The translations under genes and the position numbers were made by a program. From Watersipora subatra (lineage: Eukaryota > Bryozoa > Gymnolaemata > Cheilostomatida > Watersiporidae): a stretch of 64,000 bases of DNA. The stretch lies in contig NC_088714.1 in assembly GCF_963576615.1 (NCBI RefSeq), forward strand, positions 31,714,643 to 31,778,642, in the 5' to 3' direction. The notes under the pieces were generated by a model. It was not told the DNA's origin, did not search any database, and was given only the letters and a program-made list of their open reading frames with translations. Of this stretch, positions 1 through 12,235 are shown piece after piece (the stretch's first letter is position 1; the number at the start of each line of letters is the position of its first letter).

Positions 1-676
1 ATGTACTAGTACCTTAGAAGTCTATTTATACATGTACTAGTACCTTAGAAGTCTATTTATACATGTACTAGTACCTTAGAAGTCTATTTTATACATGTAT
101 TAGAACCTTCGAAGTCTATTTTATACATGTACTAGTACCTTAGAAGTCTATTTTATACATGTACTAGTACCTTAGAAGTCTATTTATACATGTACTAGTA
201 CCTTAGAAGTCTATTTATACATGTACTAGTACCTTAGAAGTCTATTTTATACATGTATTAGAACCTTCGAAGTCTATTTATACATGTACTAGTACCTTAG
301 AAGTCTATTTATACATGTACTAGTACCTTAGAAGTCTATTTATACATGTACTAGTACCTTAGAAGTCTATTTATACATGTACTAGTACCTTAGAAGTCTA
401 TTTTATACATGTACTAGTACCTTAGAAGTCTATTTATACATGTACTAGTACCTTAGAAGTCTATTTTATACATGTACTAGTACCTTAGAAGTCTATTTTA
501 TACATGTACTAGTACCTTAGAAGTCTATTTATACATGTACTAGTACCTTAGAAGTCTATTTATACATGTACTAGTACCTTAGAAGTCTATTTTATACATG
601 TATTAGAACCTTCGAAGTCTATTTTATACATGTACTAGTACCTTAGAAGTCTATTTTATACATGTACTAGTACCTT
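1..676. repeat. Minisatellite, 31-33 bp unit, truncated by window edge
   Basis: About 21 tandem copies of a 31-32 bp unit containing ATGTACTAGTACC followed by TTAGAAGTCTATTT. The array runs off the left end of the window. Copies differ by one T in the T-run. A variant unit (ATGTATTAGAACCTTCGAAG) occurs near 96, 248 and 597. No coding potential. Confidence 0.97.
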
Positions 677-1285
677 TGAAGTCTAGCGTGCTGCCAGAGA
701 GATAGTCGTGTGTGCCAATAAAGAACAGTAAATAACTATCTGTACAATTATCCTGAGGTACTTGATGGCAGCCAATTGGCAGTTTTAAGGTGTTGCTCTA
801 CCAATCTGAAAGTCACTAGTTCATATCCTGTTGGAATTAACCTTTTTCCTCTACCCGATAGAGGAACCAACACTGCTCTTATATTAATAAGGGTAGAGAA
901 ATGGAACAATTAGCCGACACATTCATAAATAAATCGAACAGTCTGAATTCTGAGATCAGCAAAATATTGTAAGCAAGTTTATTTGCTTTTCTGTATTATT
1001 CCAATGAATGTCTGGAACAGAGCCTAAAATTTTTTTTAAATGGTTAAAGTTGGAATGAGCTGCTTATTCTTGTAGCGTAAATTGATACACTGAATGTTGT
1101 AGTCAAGCATTGACAGGTGGTATATCTAATGGTTACATCGGTATTGCTATCGTTTGGAGGGCCTAAGGTAAAGCACTCATAAAGGATATCATCGAGGTAG
1201 CCATTCATAGGCATGCGATATTTTTTGGCCTGACAAACATTTTGGTGAGTCTGATAGAAGTCAAAGGAGCAACAGGAAATATCAA
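677..1285. other. Intergenic; possible tRNA-like SINE remnant at about 763-840
   Basis: No gene seen. Around 763-840 there is a tRNA-like stretch with a degenerate B-box (TAGTTCATATCC), followed by a polypyrimidine block. This may be an old SINE fragment. The rest is unremarkable AT-rich sequence. Confidence 0.35.
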
Positions 1286-1793
1286 TAACTATAACTACAT
1301 GCTGGCCTGTATGTTGTCACTACTGAACTATAACTACATGCTGGCCTGTATGTTGTCACTACTGAACTATAACTACATGCTGGCCTGTATGTTGTCACTA
1401 CTGAACTATAACTACATGCTGGCCTGTATGTTGTCACTACTGAACTATAACTACATGCTGGCCTGTATGTTGTCACTACTGAACTATAACTACATGCTGG
1501 CCTGTATGTTGTCACTACTGAACTATAACTACATGCTGGCCTGTATGTTGTCACTACTGAACTATAACTACATGCTGGCCTGTATGTTGTCACTACTGAA
1601 CTATAACTACATGCTGGCCTGTATGTTGTCACTACTGAACTATAACTACATGCTGGCCTGTATGTTGTCACTACTGAACTATAACTACATGCTGGCCTGT
1701 ATGTTGTCACTACTGAACTATAACTACATGCTGGCCTGTATGTTGTCACTACTGAACTATAACTACATGCTGGCCTGTATGTTGTCACTATTG
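1286..1793. repeat. Minisatellite, 39-bp unit x13
   Basis: Thirteen almost identical copies of a 39-bp unit (AACTATAACTACATGCTGGC, then CTGTATGTTGTCACTACTG). Because 39 is divisible by three, both strands keep long open frames (13-residue protein repeats). The frames simply follow the unit length and I do not treat them as genes. Near identity suggests recent expansion. Confidence 0.97.
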
Positions 1794-2540
1794 ATGTAGT
1801 ACACTGAGGTACATCAATAGTACACTATTGAGTTACACTGTCTGCGCACACCATGTCAGCATATCTCGGAAAAATTCCGAAAAATATGGCCTAAGCAAGA
1901 CCTAAAGAGCTATAGCCAATGCAGTCGTTGTTTATCATACCCGCTCCATGAAGTAGTTAGATTTCTCTGTGAGCCTGAATTTACTTTTACATGAGGTTGT
2001 TAGGCTATTTTCAAGAATTTTCAAAGGGCGTGATTTCTATCTTCTTGTTGCAACAGTGGCAGTGCTACACCTTTGTTCTTGTTGTTAATCCTTGTGCTGA
2101 GAAATGTGATCATTTGCTCAAATAATTTCATAGTAATGTTGTGTTATTTCTTAAGTCATGTGACCTAAAAGAATAGTTGCTACAAAAAATATACACTTTT
2201 TTGCAGCATTAAAAATAATATCAAATTCAGAAAATACAGTGTTTAAATTAATGTATAGATGCGCACTGCTTAACTGCCTTATGTTTACATCAACAGCGTC
2301 AACTTTACTCAACTCTGCAACTAGCTGTCCAGATTCATTACATTTTCATTAATGAGATTCAGGGAATTTAAGATTTCAGGTTTAAAATTCAGAGAATACA
2401 GCTCAAATAAAGAGTTGTCATCAATTAATTTAGCACTGGTTTAATGTATCTGCCACAACAGCCCTGGATGCTTTGCCAACTTCACATTAAAATTGTTACA
2501 TCTGTTAACTGATAGACTAAAATTTATAGTAGATGGAGAA
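1794..2540. other. Intergenic, nothing recognised
   Basis: No open frame, RNA or element that I can support. AT-rich unique-looking sequence between two minisatellites. Confidence 0.6.
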
Positions 2541-3010
2541 CTGGTAACTATTAACCGATAGGTAACTATTAACTGATGGCTAACTATTAACTGATAGGTA
2601 ACTATTAACTGATAGCTAACTATTAACTGATAGGTAACTATTAACTGATAGCTAACTGTTAACTGATATCTAACTATTAACTAATAGGTATCTATTAACT
2701 GGTAGCTAACTATTAACTGATAGCTAACTATTAACTGATAGCTAACTATTAACTGATAGCTAACTATTAACTGATAGCTAACTGTTAACTGATATCTAAC
2801 TATTAACTGATAGGTATCTATTAACTGGTAGCTAACTATTAACTGATAGCTAACTATTAACTGATAGCTAACTATTAACTGATAGCTAACTATTAACTGA
2901 TAGCTAACTATTAACTGATAGCTAACTATTAACTGATAGCTAACTGTTAACTGATTGCTAACTATTTACGGATAGGTGACGGTTAACTGATAGGTGACGT
3001 TTAACTGATA
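2541..3010. repeat. Minisatellite, 18-bp unit
   Basis: About 26 copies of an 18-bp unit (AACTATTAACTGATAGCT), with GGT replacing GCT in some copies. The left part alternates the two forms, the right part is mostly the GCT form, and the last copies degenerate. Confidence 0.95.
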
Positions 3011-3414
3011 GCTGAATGTTTATAGAGGATGCATGGGTGATCTGGACCAATTAAGCATTGAGCAAAATCAGTGAATTTTCAAAGATGAAAAGGCCCTTGG
3101 ACATCTAGCATTATCTATATATTGCTAAATATATTATACAAAATTTCAAATACCAGACTTAACTATTTTGGCTGTACCAAAAAAATAAGGCATCCCATAA
3201 CCCCTCCAAATTTTCGGCCGCCATGGTTAATATGGTTTTATATAGTTTTATATGCAAAATTCCATATTTTTTTATTTTGCATCAATAAATCTTGACCTTT
3301 TGCTACCGCCATGTTATTTGGAAATTTAATAACAACATAATATATTTGAGATAATAATAATATAGTCTAATATTATAAGTAAAAGTCTGCTGCTAAGCAT
3401 AGCATCATTGTCGT

Positions 3415-4835
3415 TCACTCAGACTCGCAGTTGTGGCGCGTATACACATTGTGCTCAGGTGTGCATGCCTCATGTGCACAGTGTCTACACTCATAGCATT
3501 GGACCCATGTTTCCCTCGACACACTCTTACTGAATGGCTCATAACACACAATGCATACACAAAATTCATCCAATTCTGAATTTTGTTTTCTGACCTGCTT
3601 TCTCTTACCGTTTCTACTTGCCTCCTTTTTCTGCTTCATTTGTTTACTTTTTCGTTTTGAACAAGCTTGAATTTTTTTAGCTTTTTCTTGGCTTCATTTT
3701 CTAGCAATGTAATTTTTATTGGAGAGCCATGCATGTAATATTGTACTTGTGAGAGTGGTCTCTTTCTCTTACTGATAGGTTAAAGCGTGGGCCTCGGAGA
3801 AATCTCGTTCGTTTGGAAGCTGCACTTGGTGACTCAGTATAACTAATGATATCGCCAATTAATTTTTCGGCAATCATTGGAACATTAGAACATAATGGTT
3901 GTTATGCATGCTTAAGATTTCTGAATTCTTCATCAGGAAATATGTTTCTGTTCCAAGGCAAGATTCCAGCAGCATGAAATCCAGAAACAGCAAGCTCCAT
4001 GCGGCAGGTAGTTGTATATGCAGTATTAAAGATGCTGACTACATCAGCTAGTGAAACAACTTCACCTGGGTTATTTAGCAACCACATTAAAACTATTTCA
4101 GCATAGTTAGTCTTCGAGGATTTAAAAAAAAACTAACATCTAATGGTTAAAATCGATGCAAGGTATGTGGCAGAATAGTGACAAACCTTATTTCATTATT
4201 TCGTAAGAACTGCCAAAAAGCCAAAAATATATGGCTTCTATAGTTGTCAGCAATCAATAAGGCTTAATTCTCAGGAGAACTGTTGGTAAAATCTCTGGAA
4301 AAATAACTGTTGTATTAAAGTCCCTCTCTCTACTAGCTATGGTTCCCATTTTCGTTTCGCCCAGTTCAGCCGCTTCAAAAATTCCTGTTTCATTTATGTT
4401 AAATGTTTTGGAGGAATCTAAAACTGTTCTAGATTGCCAAAGAACTTTGCGACAGCATCTCCGTTAGAGGCTCTGGCACAATTCATTGATGTAAACAAAT
4501 TGAAATCTCTGAATGCCTTTTAACGAAGGCTAATCATTCTTGTCCAGCCATTTCCGTTTTTTTGGTAAAGTTGTGGCTTATATCCTACTTTTTAGCAAAC
4601 TAAAACAAGCTGAAACAGGGGAGCAAAACTAACTATAACAAACTATCCGTATTTTTTATACATTTAAAATAATCCATGGATTGTACTTTTGATCCAAATC
4701 CTAAACAAACTATTGCCTACCCATATACCTGATATACAAGTTTCCGTAGATCTATAGTCATCAGGTTATGAAAGCCTTTTTGTCTTTTTAGGACATGAGT
4801 GGCTAATTGAGCTTCCATTTTTCTACGAATAGGTT
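3415..4835 (-). pseudogene. Decayed pogo/Tigger-type (Tc1/mariner superfamily) transposase
   Basis: Translating the minus strand from about 4835 down gives, in shifting frames, the order expected of a pogo/Tigger transposase. First comes a CENP-B-type helix-turn-helix segment (KRQKGFHNLMTIDLRKLVYQ, about 4830-4735), then HNFTKKTEMAGQE-stop-LAFVKRHSEIS (about 4610-4505), then RASNGDAVAKFFGNLE and NINETGIF. The DDE core follows (LLIADNYRSH, about 4255; HRF-stop-PLD, about 4145). The C-terminal part is clean (SGFHAAGILPWNRNIFPDEEF in two pieces, 4087-3902), and the end (3639-3415) is a Cys/His zinc-finger-like tail. It is inactive: several in-frame stops and frameshifts, and the usual catalytic Asp of the DETG motif reads Asn (NETG). 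I found no terminal inverted repeats around it. Confidence 0.85.
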
Positions 4836-6228
4836 TTTTCTAACTGTGATCTTCCCTCTATCAGAATTTATAGATAATCTTCATAATAAAGTTGATCGAG
4901 GAACGCTGTGATTTCATGAATCAGTGTGTCATCTTTACCCACAGTACCATTTTAGATATAGCCTCTTCAGGCCACTCTGAGGCTATATACTTCATTAAAA
5001 ATATATACTGTTTCCATTGTGCAATAAAAATTAATTTGATATGATTAATATGGACCACCCGTCTATATCACCCTACTTTGGTGGTTCTTGTCCCCCAAAA
5101 TTAAGGCATCAAGAAAAAGAGTAAGATTCTCACCTGAAGTCAGAATAATGTAAAAATGATGTAGTATTGCTCTAAGTCTAGGGTATACTCTTTACATGAT
5201 TTACAGCTACTAAACATGAAAAATCAAATATAATGATATGTTTAGTGGGAAAGTGGCTTAGAAAATTGACTTTTCTTATTAGAAATTTCAAAAAATATTT
5301 TTATTTGCAATAACATTAAGACCAATTTTTCCAAGTATGGATCCATTTTATAGAAAGTCATGCTTATCAACCTTGACCTTCTATTATTTGTCTCATTCTC
5401 CTCTAGTCATTGCGTAGTGAGATATCAGCAGTCTCATATCACCCATTAGTCCTTTAGTAGATGGAAAATAGGGAATTTGAAAACTCTAAAAATTTTGAGA
5501 CTGATCTGCCTTTACAGAGTTTCTGCCAAATCATGGCTATTCTTTTCGAGCAATTAATCCTACATACCTTCAACTTGAAAAAGTGAAGATTCCTTTCCTC
5601 ACTCAACTCAAGAGTCTCAGCTGCGCACATGTAATACAGATTTCTATCTGCTAACAAAATGTTAATCAAAGGCTTGCAGTTGCAATAAAAATACTCTTTT
5701 ATTTGGTGATGATTTAATTAGTACCTTTTATAAACAAAGTTCACTATTTATAACAAGCCATTTGTTACAATACAATGAAATTTTTGAAAATGTATTAACA
5801 TACGCAACAAAAGGTACTCATTTCATAATCATTATAATTTGAAGATTTTGTTAGAAGCAATTTAAAACAAAATTTTAGTAAGAGTGTATTATTGTAATCT
5901 CCTGAAAACCCAATTCAGAGATTTTCTCATATCATTTTGTACTAACCGATTAACTGTCTAACAAGTTGTCTGCTCACACAAAGTTATGTTAGGGAACAAC
6001 TCCAAGTTTATATTGCCTAACGAAACATTTTGCCAAAAACAGTCCTTTGGTGTATCGAAAGTTGTAACGTATTATGCGAAAATCGTGGATAGGATGCTTT
6101 TGTCGCATCAGCGGGTCAAGTTGGTTTTGTTGTAAAAAGCGCTAAGGCGATTCGCTAAAATGTTTTTAATTTTCTAGATTATCTGTAACAATAATAAGGC
6201 CGAAGTCGTTTAATATTTACTAAGTAGC
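4836..6228. other. Intergenic region upstream of PPP1R8
   Basis: No gene supported; a 71-codon minus-strand frame at 5454-5669 has no recognisable content. The last 200 bp before 6229 should include the PPP1R8 promoter and 5' UTR. It is slightly more GC-rich around 6060-6150, but I see no clear TATA box. Confidence 0.5.
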
Positions 6229-9200
6229 ATGTCTAATGCTAATAACTTTGATATTCCTTCGTGGGCTGGTAAACCTCCGGTAGGCTTGCACTTGGACGTT
6301 ACAAAAGATGGTAAACTTGTTCAAAAGCTAATGAGTGATCAAAAGAAATGCTACTTCTTTGGAAGAAATAAAGAGCTGGTCGACTTTCACGTCCCACACG
6401 ACTCGTGCTCTAGGGTACATTCAGCGATGATTTGGCACAAAAATTTAAACAGACCATTTTTGATCGATTTGGGAAGCACTCATGGAACCTGGATCGGTCG
6501 GCTACGTTTGGACTCCAAAAAACCAACTCAGGTGCCTTCTGACAGGTAGGATGTTTTTTCATCAAATAACGTATGTTCGGATGATAAAGGTTCTATTCAT
6601 ATAAAATGCTAAAGTATTGGTTTCATATTTTCTATAGCTAACAACGTGTGCTGCAAAGTTTATCGATTTTAAGTAGTATCGCACAATTTAATACCCAGAC
6701 TTAAATATATATCAAGAGCCTTGCGATGAAAATGTTTTCTCCAAGATGCAACATTTTCACCGGGAGGCTCTTGATATTTTTGAGTCCTCTGGTCTGGCTC
6801 TACTGGTTCATGGCCCTACTCATGATAAAGGCAATGCTCTAGATTTAGTGTTTGTGGGATCAAAGCTTTTGAAAAAGTTGAACTTCAATTTATACACATT
6901 GCTACCAGGTTTGTCAGACCATGATATGATCTTAATTGAAATTAACCCAGTGCAATTACACATAAAAAGTATTCCAAATTCTAGCCAGGTGAAATTTAAT
7001 TTCCAAAAAGGCGAACTATAAGGAAATTGGCATTTTATTCTCTGATATATTTGAACAACTGAGTTCTTTAATAATAATTACTGCGCGGATAAAATGTGTG
7101 ACCTGTTTAAAAGTGCCACACCATTCTCTATTTCAAAACATGTCCCTACATTGTTATAAAACTTGAAAAGAAAACTTTGGATGACACTATTTTACATCTA
7201 ATCAGAAAAAGAGACATGTTGTATGAAACAGCCAGTTAGCACTCCTCAGAAGAAAGTTATAATAACCTGAAACACCTGAAGAACCAAGTGAAAAATACCA
7301 TCAATGGTACTAATTTATGTAACTTCATGGAGTGTCATGTGACCTAAGAACTTGACAAAGGCAATAGCAAGCCACTTTTCAACTTCATTAATAAATCATG
7401 AGACCAAACAAACCATATCGGATGCCTAGATAATACTCTTACAGAGGATACTGCCAATGCCTTTGCAACTTACTTTTCATTAGTGTATAATAAAGACATG
7501 AATCCAATACCTAGTTTTTCTTTACCTATGCCCCCTCGGAAAAAATGGAAACGATGGTACAAACAGAAGTGGGAATCGCTCACCTAATTGAATCATTAGG
7601 CATCCGACTCTTCAGGCGTAGTTTTACTAAAATGAAAACTAAACATTGTTTTTCTTTTAATCTTTAATCAGCTGCAAGCCTGTTGTCTACGAGGAGATTA
7701 TTTTGGTTTAACGGCATGCTTGGCCATATTCTTAGATATTAGCTTCTGGAAAGGAACCATAATTACTGAATCAAATCTGTGCTAAAAGAGAAGGGCTAAA
7801 AGACAATTTATGATTTTTAATTTGCTAGTTTTTTATTTATATTAATATATTGTGTGGGTTAGCCCTAGATACATGGTTATAGGCTTACAACAAATGAACA
7901 GAAAGTATGTAATTTGTCTTTGAAATAGCTGCAATATGAAGGTGCTTTTCAGTGCTGACTGTTTTTTGCCAGTGTTGTATTGCTAACTAAATATATCATA
8001 GGGTTAGTATGCCTGCTACAACAATTTGTTGTTTGAACAGTGAGTTCCACTTTGGTGCTTCTACTCGTCGGTATGTGATTCGAGAAAGGCCTCAGCAAAA
8101 TGCGGAGAATGATGAAACAGCGTGGAGTAAAGCGGCAGGTGGCAGTAATTTTGGTTTGCCTGAGGACGAGTCTGAGCTGGAGCACCTAACTGAGTACAAC
8201 ACAGCTCAGAATAGGATCATCGACAAGAGCTCTGCTGGTAGGGAAGACAATTCTTAGCCATATTTTTGCTTTATTGTGAAGTCAGTAGTTGCATGAGGTT
8301 AAAACTGATTTGAAATTGCTCTGGCATGGAGGTATTGTAATGATTATTGAATTATTGGAAAATTTTAATTCATAGGGTTAGGCTGTTTGTGTGGCTATGA
8401 ATTTTGCTATCATTTGTGTAACATGGTGAAATTCATAAAATATGTCAAACGGTAAAATTCATAAATGTTGCACTGCTTTGAATTTACTTGAATATACAAA
8501 TGTAGTTGCATCTTTTAGTTTGAAAGTTTAAAGGCAACTTCAGTGTTAGATGGAACAGGTTTTGTTTGATAAGCGAAATGTGTGCTTATATAGAGGTTGT
8601 CATAAAAAGAGTCACATTTGCTTTTAGAGCAACTTACTTGTATGAAAAGTACACTTTTATACAGAAATTGTAGGAAAGTTATAAGTTGAGAGACCTTTGT
8701 AATATTAAAATTTGTTAAGAATTGTCATGCGGGTTTATATGAATCCTCCTTGTTAACTCCTTATAGGCACTCGATGATGACATTGAAATGAGATTTTACA
8801 CTTCCCTTGCGTTTTTGGCATTTTTGCTCGAGAGACATGTTTTAGATAGGTGTTTTTGATACTTTGGATTAAAGGAAATGTAAGTGTCATTTTAGACCAC
8901 AGAAATGAGTATGACTCCATTCTTGTTCTTGAGTCAAGCATAGATGATCTTGTATGGCGGGTTTGTTGAGTTGCGTTTGGTGAATATGATTTGAAAAATT
9001 TGGTGTGTGAGTTAAGAATGCTAATTGCTTGTGAGTACATGAAAACAAGTTTAACTGGTTGAGTGACTTGAGTACAATTGTCGTAAGTGTTACTGAAATC
9101 TACGTGTCTGTATGTCTGATATTTATTTCACACGTGTATTATTTGGATAATAGCCTGCTATTGTATTTTTTGCGACGCTATTGGTAAAACGTGCATATAG

Positions 9201-9935
9201 GAGAGTTTTGTTTGTTTAGTAAATAAGTAAATTTATTTCAGAGATTCATAGGATGTGCTTTTAGCTCATGAAGGTTTGTTATTTGTTCACCCTACTCTAG
9301 ATTTCACATACATAACTTTTGTGCCCGAGTTTGAAAATCACCATTGAAAAAGGAATTTGTGTCTACACCCTTTGCTAGAGATATATTCATAGGAATTAAT
9401 TCTATTATGAAAGTATATACCCCTGTACCTGCTTAGAATGAGACATTTTTAGTTGCCGCTTCTATCTATAGCTTTTCCTGAAACAAAGAACCAAAAACGG
9501 AAGATGAAACGCTCGCATATCACATTTAATGAAGATGAAGAAGTGATCAACCCTGAAGATGTTGACCCTTCTGTGGGCCGGTTCCGCAACCTCATACAGA
9601 CAACGGTAATCCCTAGTAAACGCCAACGGCTGGAAAATATGGCCAACAGTCTTGGTCAACAAAATAACAATAAGGAGCGAAGTTTTGTTGCAGTCGATGA
9701 GCCGAGCAGTCATTATCTTGACTCTACGAGTCAGTACAGCACCGCTGCTAAGCTTGGCATCAATGTACCTAACCTTGCTCCTGACATCTCGGTAGGCGTG
9801 CAACTGCCAGCAGTCGATATCAATCCCAAGATACAGGTACATATGGAAACCACTGAGGAACCGGACTTACCAAAGAAAAAGAAATACGCCAAGGAAGCGT
9901 GGCCCGGTCGTAAACCCAGCCACCTTTTAGTTTAG
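6229..9935 (+). CDS. PPP1R8: NIPP1, nuclear inhibitor of protein phosphatase 1 (3 exons, complete)
   Basis: Exons 6229-6545, 8041-8237 and 9472-9935 join in frame to 325 residues (human is about 351). NIPP1 is a nuclear PP1-targeting subunit that binds phosphorylated splicing and chromatin factors through an FHA domain. Residues about 8-105 hold the FHA domain, with FGRN, SCSRVHSAMIWH and STHGTWIG. Exon 2 continues FGASTRRYVIRERPQ and GLPEDESELEHLTEYNTA. Exon 3 has the basic stretch KNQKRKMKRS, a PP1-docking-like HITF (187-190), NEDEEVINPEDVDPSVGRFR and the conserved end KKKKYAKEAWPGRKP. Splice sites: CAG|gtagga to ttgaacag|TG, and CTG|gtaggg to ctatag|CT. The docking motif is HITF rather than the usual RVTF. 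Intron 1 contains a broken non-LTR element. The family call is very strong; the junctions are inferred from frame. Confidence 0.96.
6740..7560 (+). mobile_element. Truncated, frameshifted non-LTR retrotransposon (endonuclease to pre-RT linker)
   Basis: Lies in PPP1R8 intron 1, same strand. Frame 6746-7021 matches the end of an APE-type endonuclease: PTHDKGNALDLVFVGS, then PGLSDHDMILIEI with the SDHD catalytic/structural motif. Further frames to about 7560 continue the usual endonuclease-RT linker (LIRKRDMLYE, SYNNLKHLKNQVK, KPLFNFINKS, TEDTANAFATYFS) with stops and frameshifts. No reverse transcriptase domain is visible, so it is a 5'- and 3'-truncated relic of a LINE-type ORF2. Clade not determined. 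Confidence 0.8.
8332..8478 (+). repeat. Dispersed repeat, copy 1 (PPP1R8 intron 2)
   Basis: About 145 bp that recurs in reverse complement at 11452-11603. Shared blocks include GTAATGATTATTGAAT, GTGTGGCTATGAATTTTGCT and CATAAAATATGTCAAA. By eye about 80% identical. Probably part of a MITE or other short non-coding element; no termini defined. Confidence 0.75.
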
Positions 9936-10193
9936 TCACCGAGCTGAACATTTTGTAAGGTAGGAGATGGTTCACAGAATTTTTATTGTAACTTTTGCTG
10001 CCTGGAATCTCTTCAGTAGGGATTTCATTTCTGGTACCCACATTTATGACACACGGTTCTGTACTGAGGCTATACATTGTAAGTGTGTCGCAGTGTACAT
10101 AGATGTACAGTGAACAGTGATGACAAGGTTATCCTTTCCACCTTAGGAACTCTAAGCTGTATTTATACAAATGATTGTATTGAGAATGTAAAT

Positions 10194-10199
10194 AATAAA
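10194..10199 (+). terminator. Candidate PPP1R8 polyadenylation signal
   Basis: AATAAA about 260 bp after the PPP1R8 stop, the first good signal downstream on the plus strand. Confidence 0.5.
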
Positions 10200-11346
10200 T
10201 ACAAGCCATATTGTATACCAAAAATATAATCTATATTGTTGATAAAGATAAAATTTAGTTGGGTGACATACTAAAGCACCTATTCTCTGGAATAGTTGTG
10301 TGTTCATGGAGCAAAAATAAATATGATATTACGCACAGTAATATACAAGAATTAATGTAGGCAATGCAAAAAAGCGTAGTTAATGATGCAATATACCACC
10401 TGTCATGTCATGTCAAAATAAATATTAAAGAGCATCTACTCACAAAACTTGTGTTGAAGTGTTATAAAATAATCGAACATTGAAACCTCTGCATTAAGTT
10501 TGCTCAAGAGAAGTACGCAGGGATCAACTAACATATAATAGAACATCCAGGTAGCTGGCCAGAATTATTTGTCGTTGTCTACATTTATAGCATAGAGTAG
10601 ACAACTCACACCAATTTAATCTCAGAAAGGAATTAATTGCCTAGCAAATGCTGTCTAGTTATATATATTGGCACAGATAGTCTCAGCTTCTAAATGAGAC
10701 TGGATTAGTGCTGCGTATGGAAGACAATAACCATTGCCTATGTAGATCAACCTCAATAGCCAGTTTTCTTCTCTATGGACGGAAGTTGATAATGACCGAA
10801 TATAGTCTTATGGGGTCCCTGTAACAAAAATGCCACCGTATTGAAAATGCATACCAATTGTGTTGAAGAAGAAAATCTTAAAAACTCTTTCACAGACCAG
10901 CATATAGAAATTCAAGCAGTATTGTAACTGGATTATGTTGGTCAATGAGCAAATCTGCAAAACTCATCAGTCTCAACAAGTAGAAACTCCAGCGGAGTTG
11001 GACTCATTCTAGCTATGTTCAAATTCTCTTCCGCTGAATAGCCCCAGTCTTCAGCTGATACTTGTATAAAACCTTTTGACAACGTCTCTCATGCACAGTA
11101 TATATATTAAATAACAAATACTATTCAGTCAAACTTCTACTTACACATTTTTAGCATAGGACGTAAAATTTGAGCAAATATGTGATTCTGGACCCAAAAT
11201 AGATGCCAGTCCCAGACATCGCAGCTTTCTAAATCAGCGGATATGTACAAAGTTCCACTTGACATACCGGTAGTTTAGTTTACCATGTTCGAGTAGTATA
11301 TAACAAGTCTTCATACCTTTTTCAAATTTTAAATTATGAGTCTCAA

Positions 11347-11447
11347 AAAGACTAGTACTTGTATCAGTACTGCCACCAATAAGACTAGTACTTGTATCAG
11401 TACTGCCACCAATAAGACTATTACTTGTATCAGTACAGCCACCAATA
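11347..11447. repeat. Tandem repeat, 33-bp unit x3
   Basis: Three near-identical copies of AGACTAGTACTTGTATCAGT followed by ACTGCCACCAATA. Confidence 0.95.
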
Positions 11448-11451
11448 AATT

Positions 11452-11603
11452 CAAATCAGTGAAATATTTATGAATTTTACATATTTTGACATATTTTATG
11501 AATTGAACGATTCATAAAAAGTTCATAGCAAAATTCATAGCCACACAAGCAGCTTATCCCTATGATTTAATTTTTTCAATGATTCAATAATCATTACAAT
11601 GCA
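11452..11603 (-). repeat. Dispersed repeat, copy 2 (inverted)
   Basis: Reverse-complement copy of 8332-8478 in the PPP1R8-MOK intergenic space, directly after the 33-bp tandem array. The two copies flank PPP1R8 exon 3 and its 3' end in inverted orientation. Confidence 0.75.
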
Positions 11604-12229
11604 CTGGTGATTGTGCTACCACCAGTGGATTAAAAGGCAATGAATTCCTTGAATTAAAGCATAAAATTATAAAAACCACACGCAAACAATTTTTTCAATC
11701 AACCTTTATATGCGTTAAAAATCGTTTAGTAGTTATCATGAGGAAGAAAGTAAAAGCGATGAGCGGAAGCCTGAATGGGGTAAAAGTGGAGAGACTGCAT
11801 GCAATAATTCAAGTTTATCGTACACAATACAAATGTAAATCAACTATGTGACTTTACATTTTAGGTAGTCCAAGTTAGACAGCGCCATATCTCAATCAAT
11901 ACCTCTACCTACATGTAGGTCCATTCATCCTTTGTATCATAAGGTTACACCTACATGTACATCCATTGGATTTCTTACTTGTAATGTACGGTAGCTGTTT
12001 ATATTCTATTGTTTACTTAGTGTTTACATAATGCACTAGTTTTAACATTCCATGTACTTATCTCGTGAAGTTGTTGGGCTGAATTAAAATAAAATTTTGG
12101 AATGAATCAACTAAAATACACGAACATTGTATTCTCATATGAATATTTTCTTATAATGAACATGACAACTTTGATATAAACAAAAATTTTGGGACAAATT
12201 AGCTATTTAAACAAGAATCTCACAAAGAC

Positions 12230-12235
12230 TTTATT
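12230..12235 (-). terminator. Candidate MOK polyadenylation signal
   Basis: TTTATT on the plus strand, read as AATAAA on the MOK strand, about 300 bp after the proposed stop. Confidence 0.4.

Larger units (their letters stand above)
10216..12229. other. Intergenic region between convergent PPP1R8 and MOK
   Basis: No gene supported. It contains a three-copy 33-bp tandem repeat (11347-11447) and an inverted copy of the 8332-8478 repeat (11452-11603). The rest is AT-rich. A further 3' MOK exon could lie here, but I did not find a convincing one. Confidence 0.5.

Noticed and set aside
1242-1799. 185-codon plus-strand and 168-codon minus-strand frames in the 39-bp array
   Set aside because: Unit length divisible by three keeps frames open on both strands; no start context or non-repeat domain.
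9462-9842. 126-codon minus-strand frame
   Set aside because: Antisense shadow of PPP1R8 exon 3, which is conserved.
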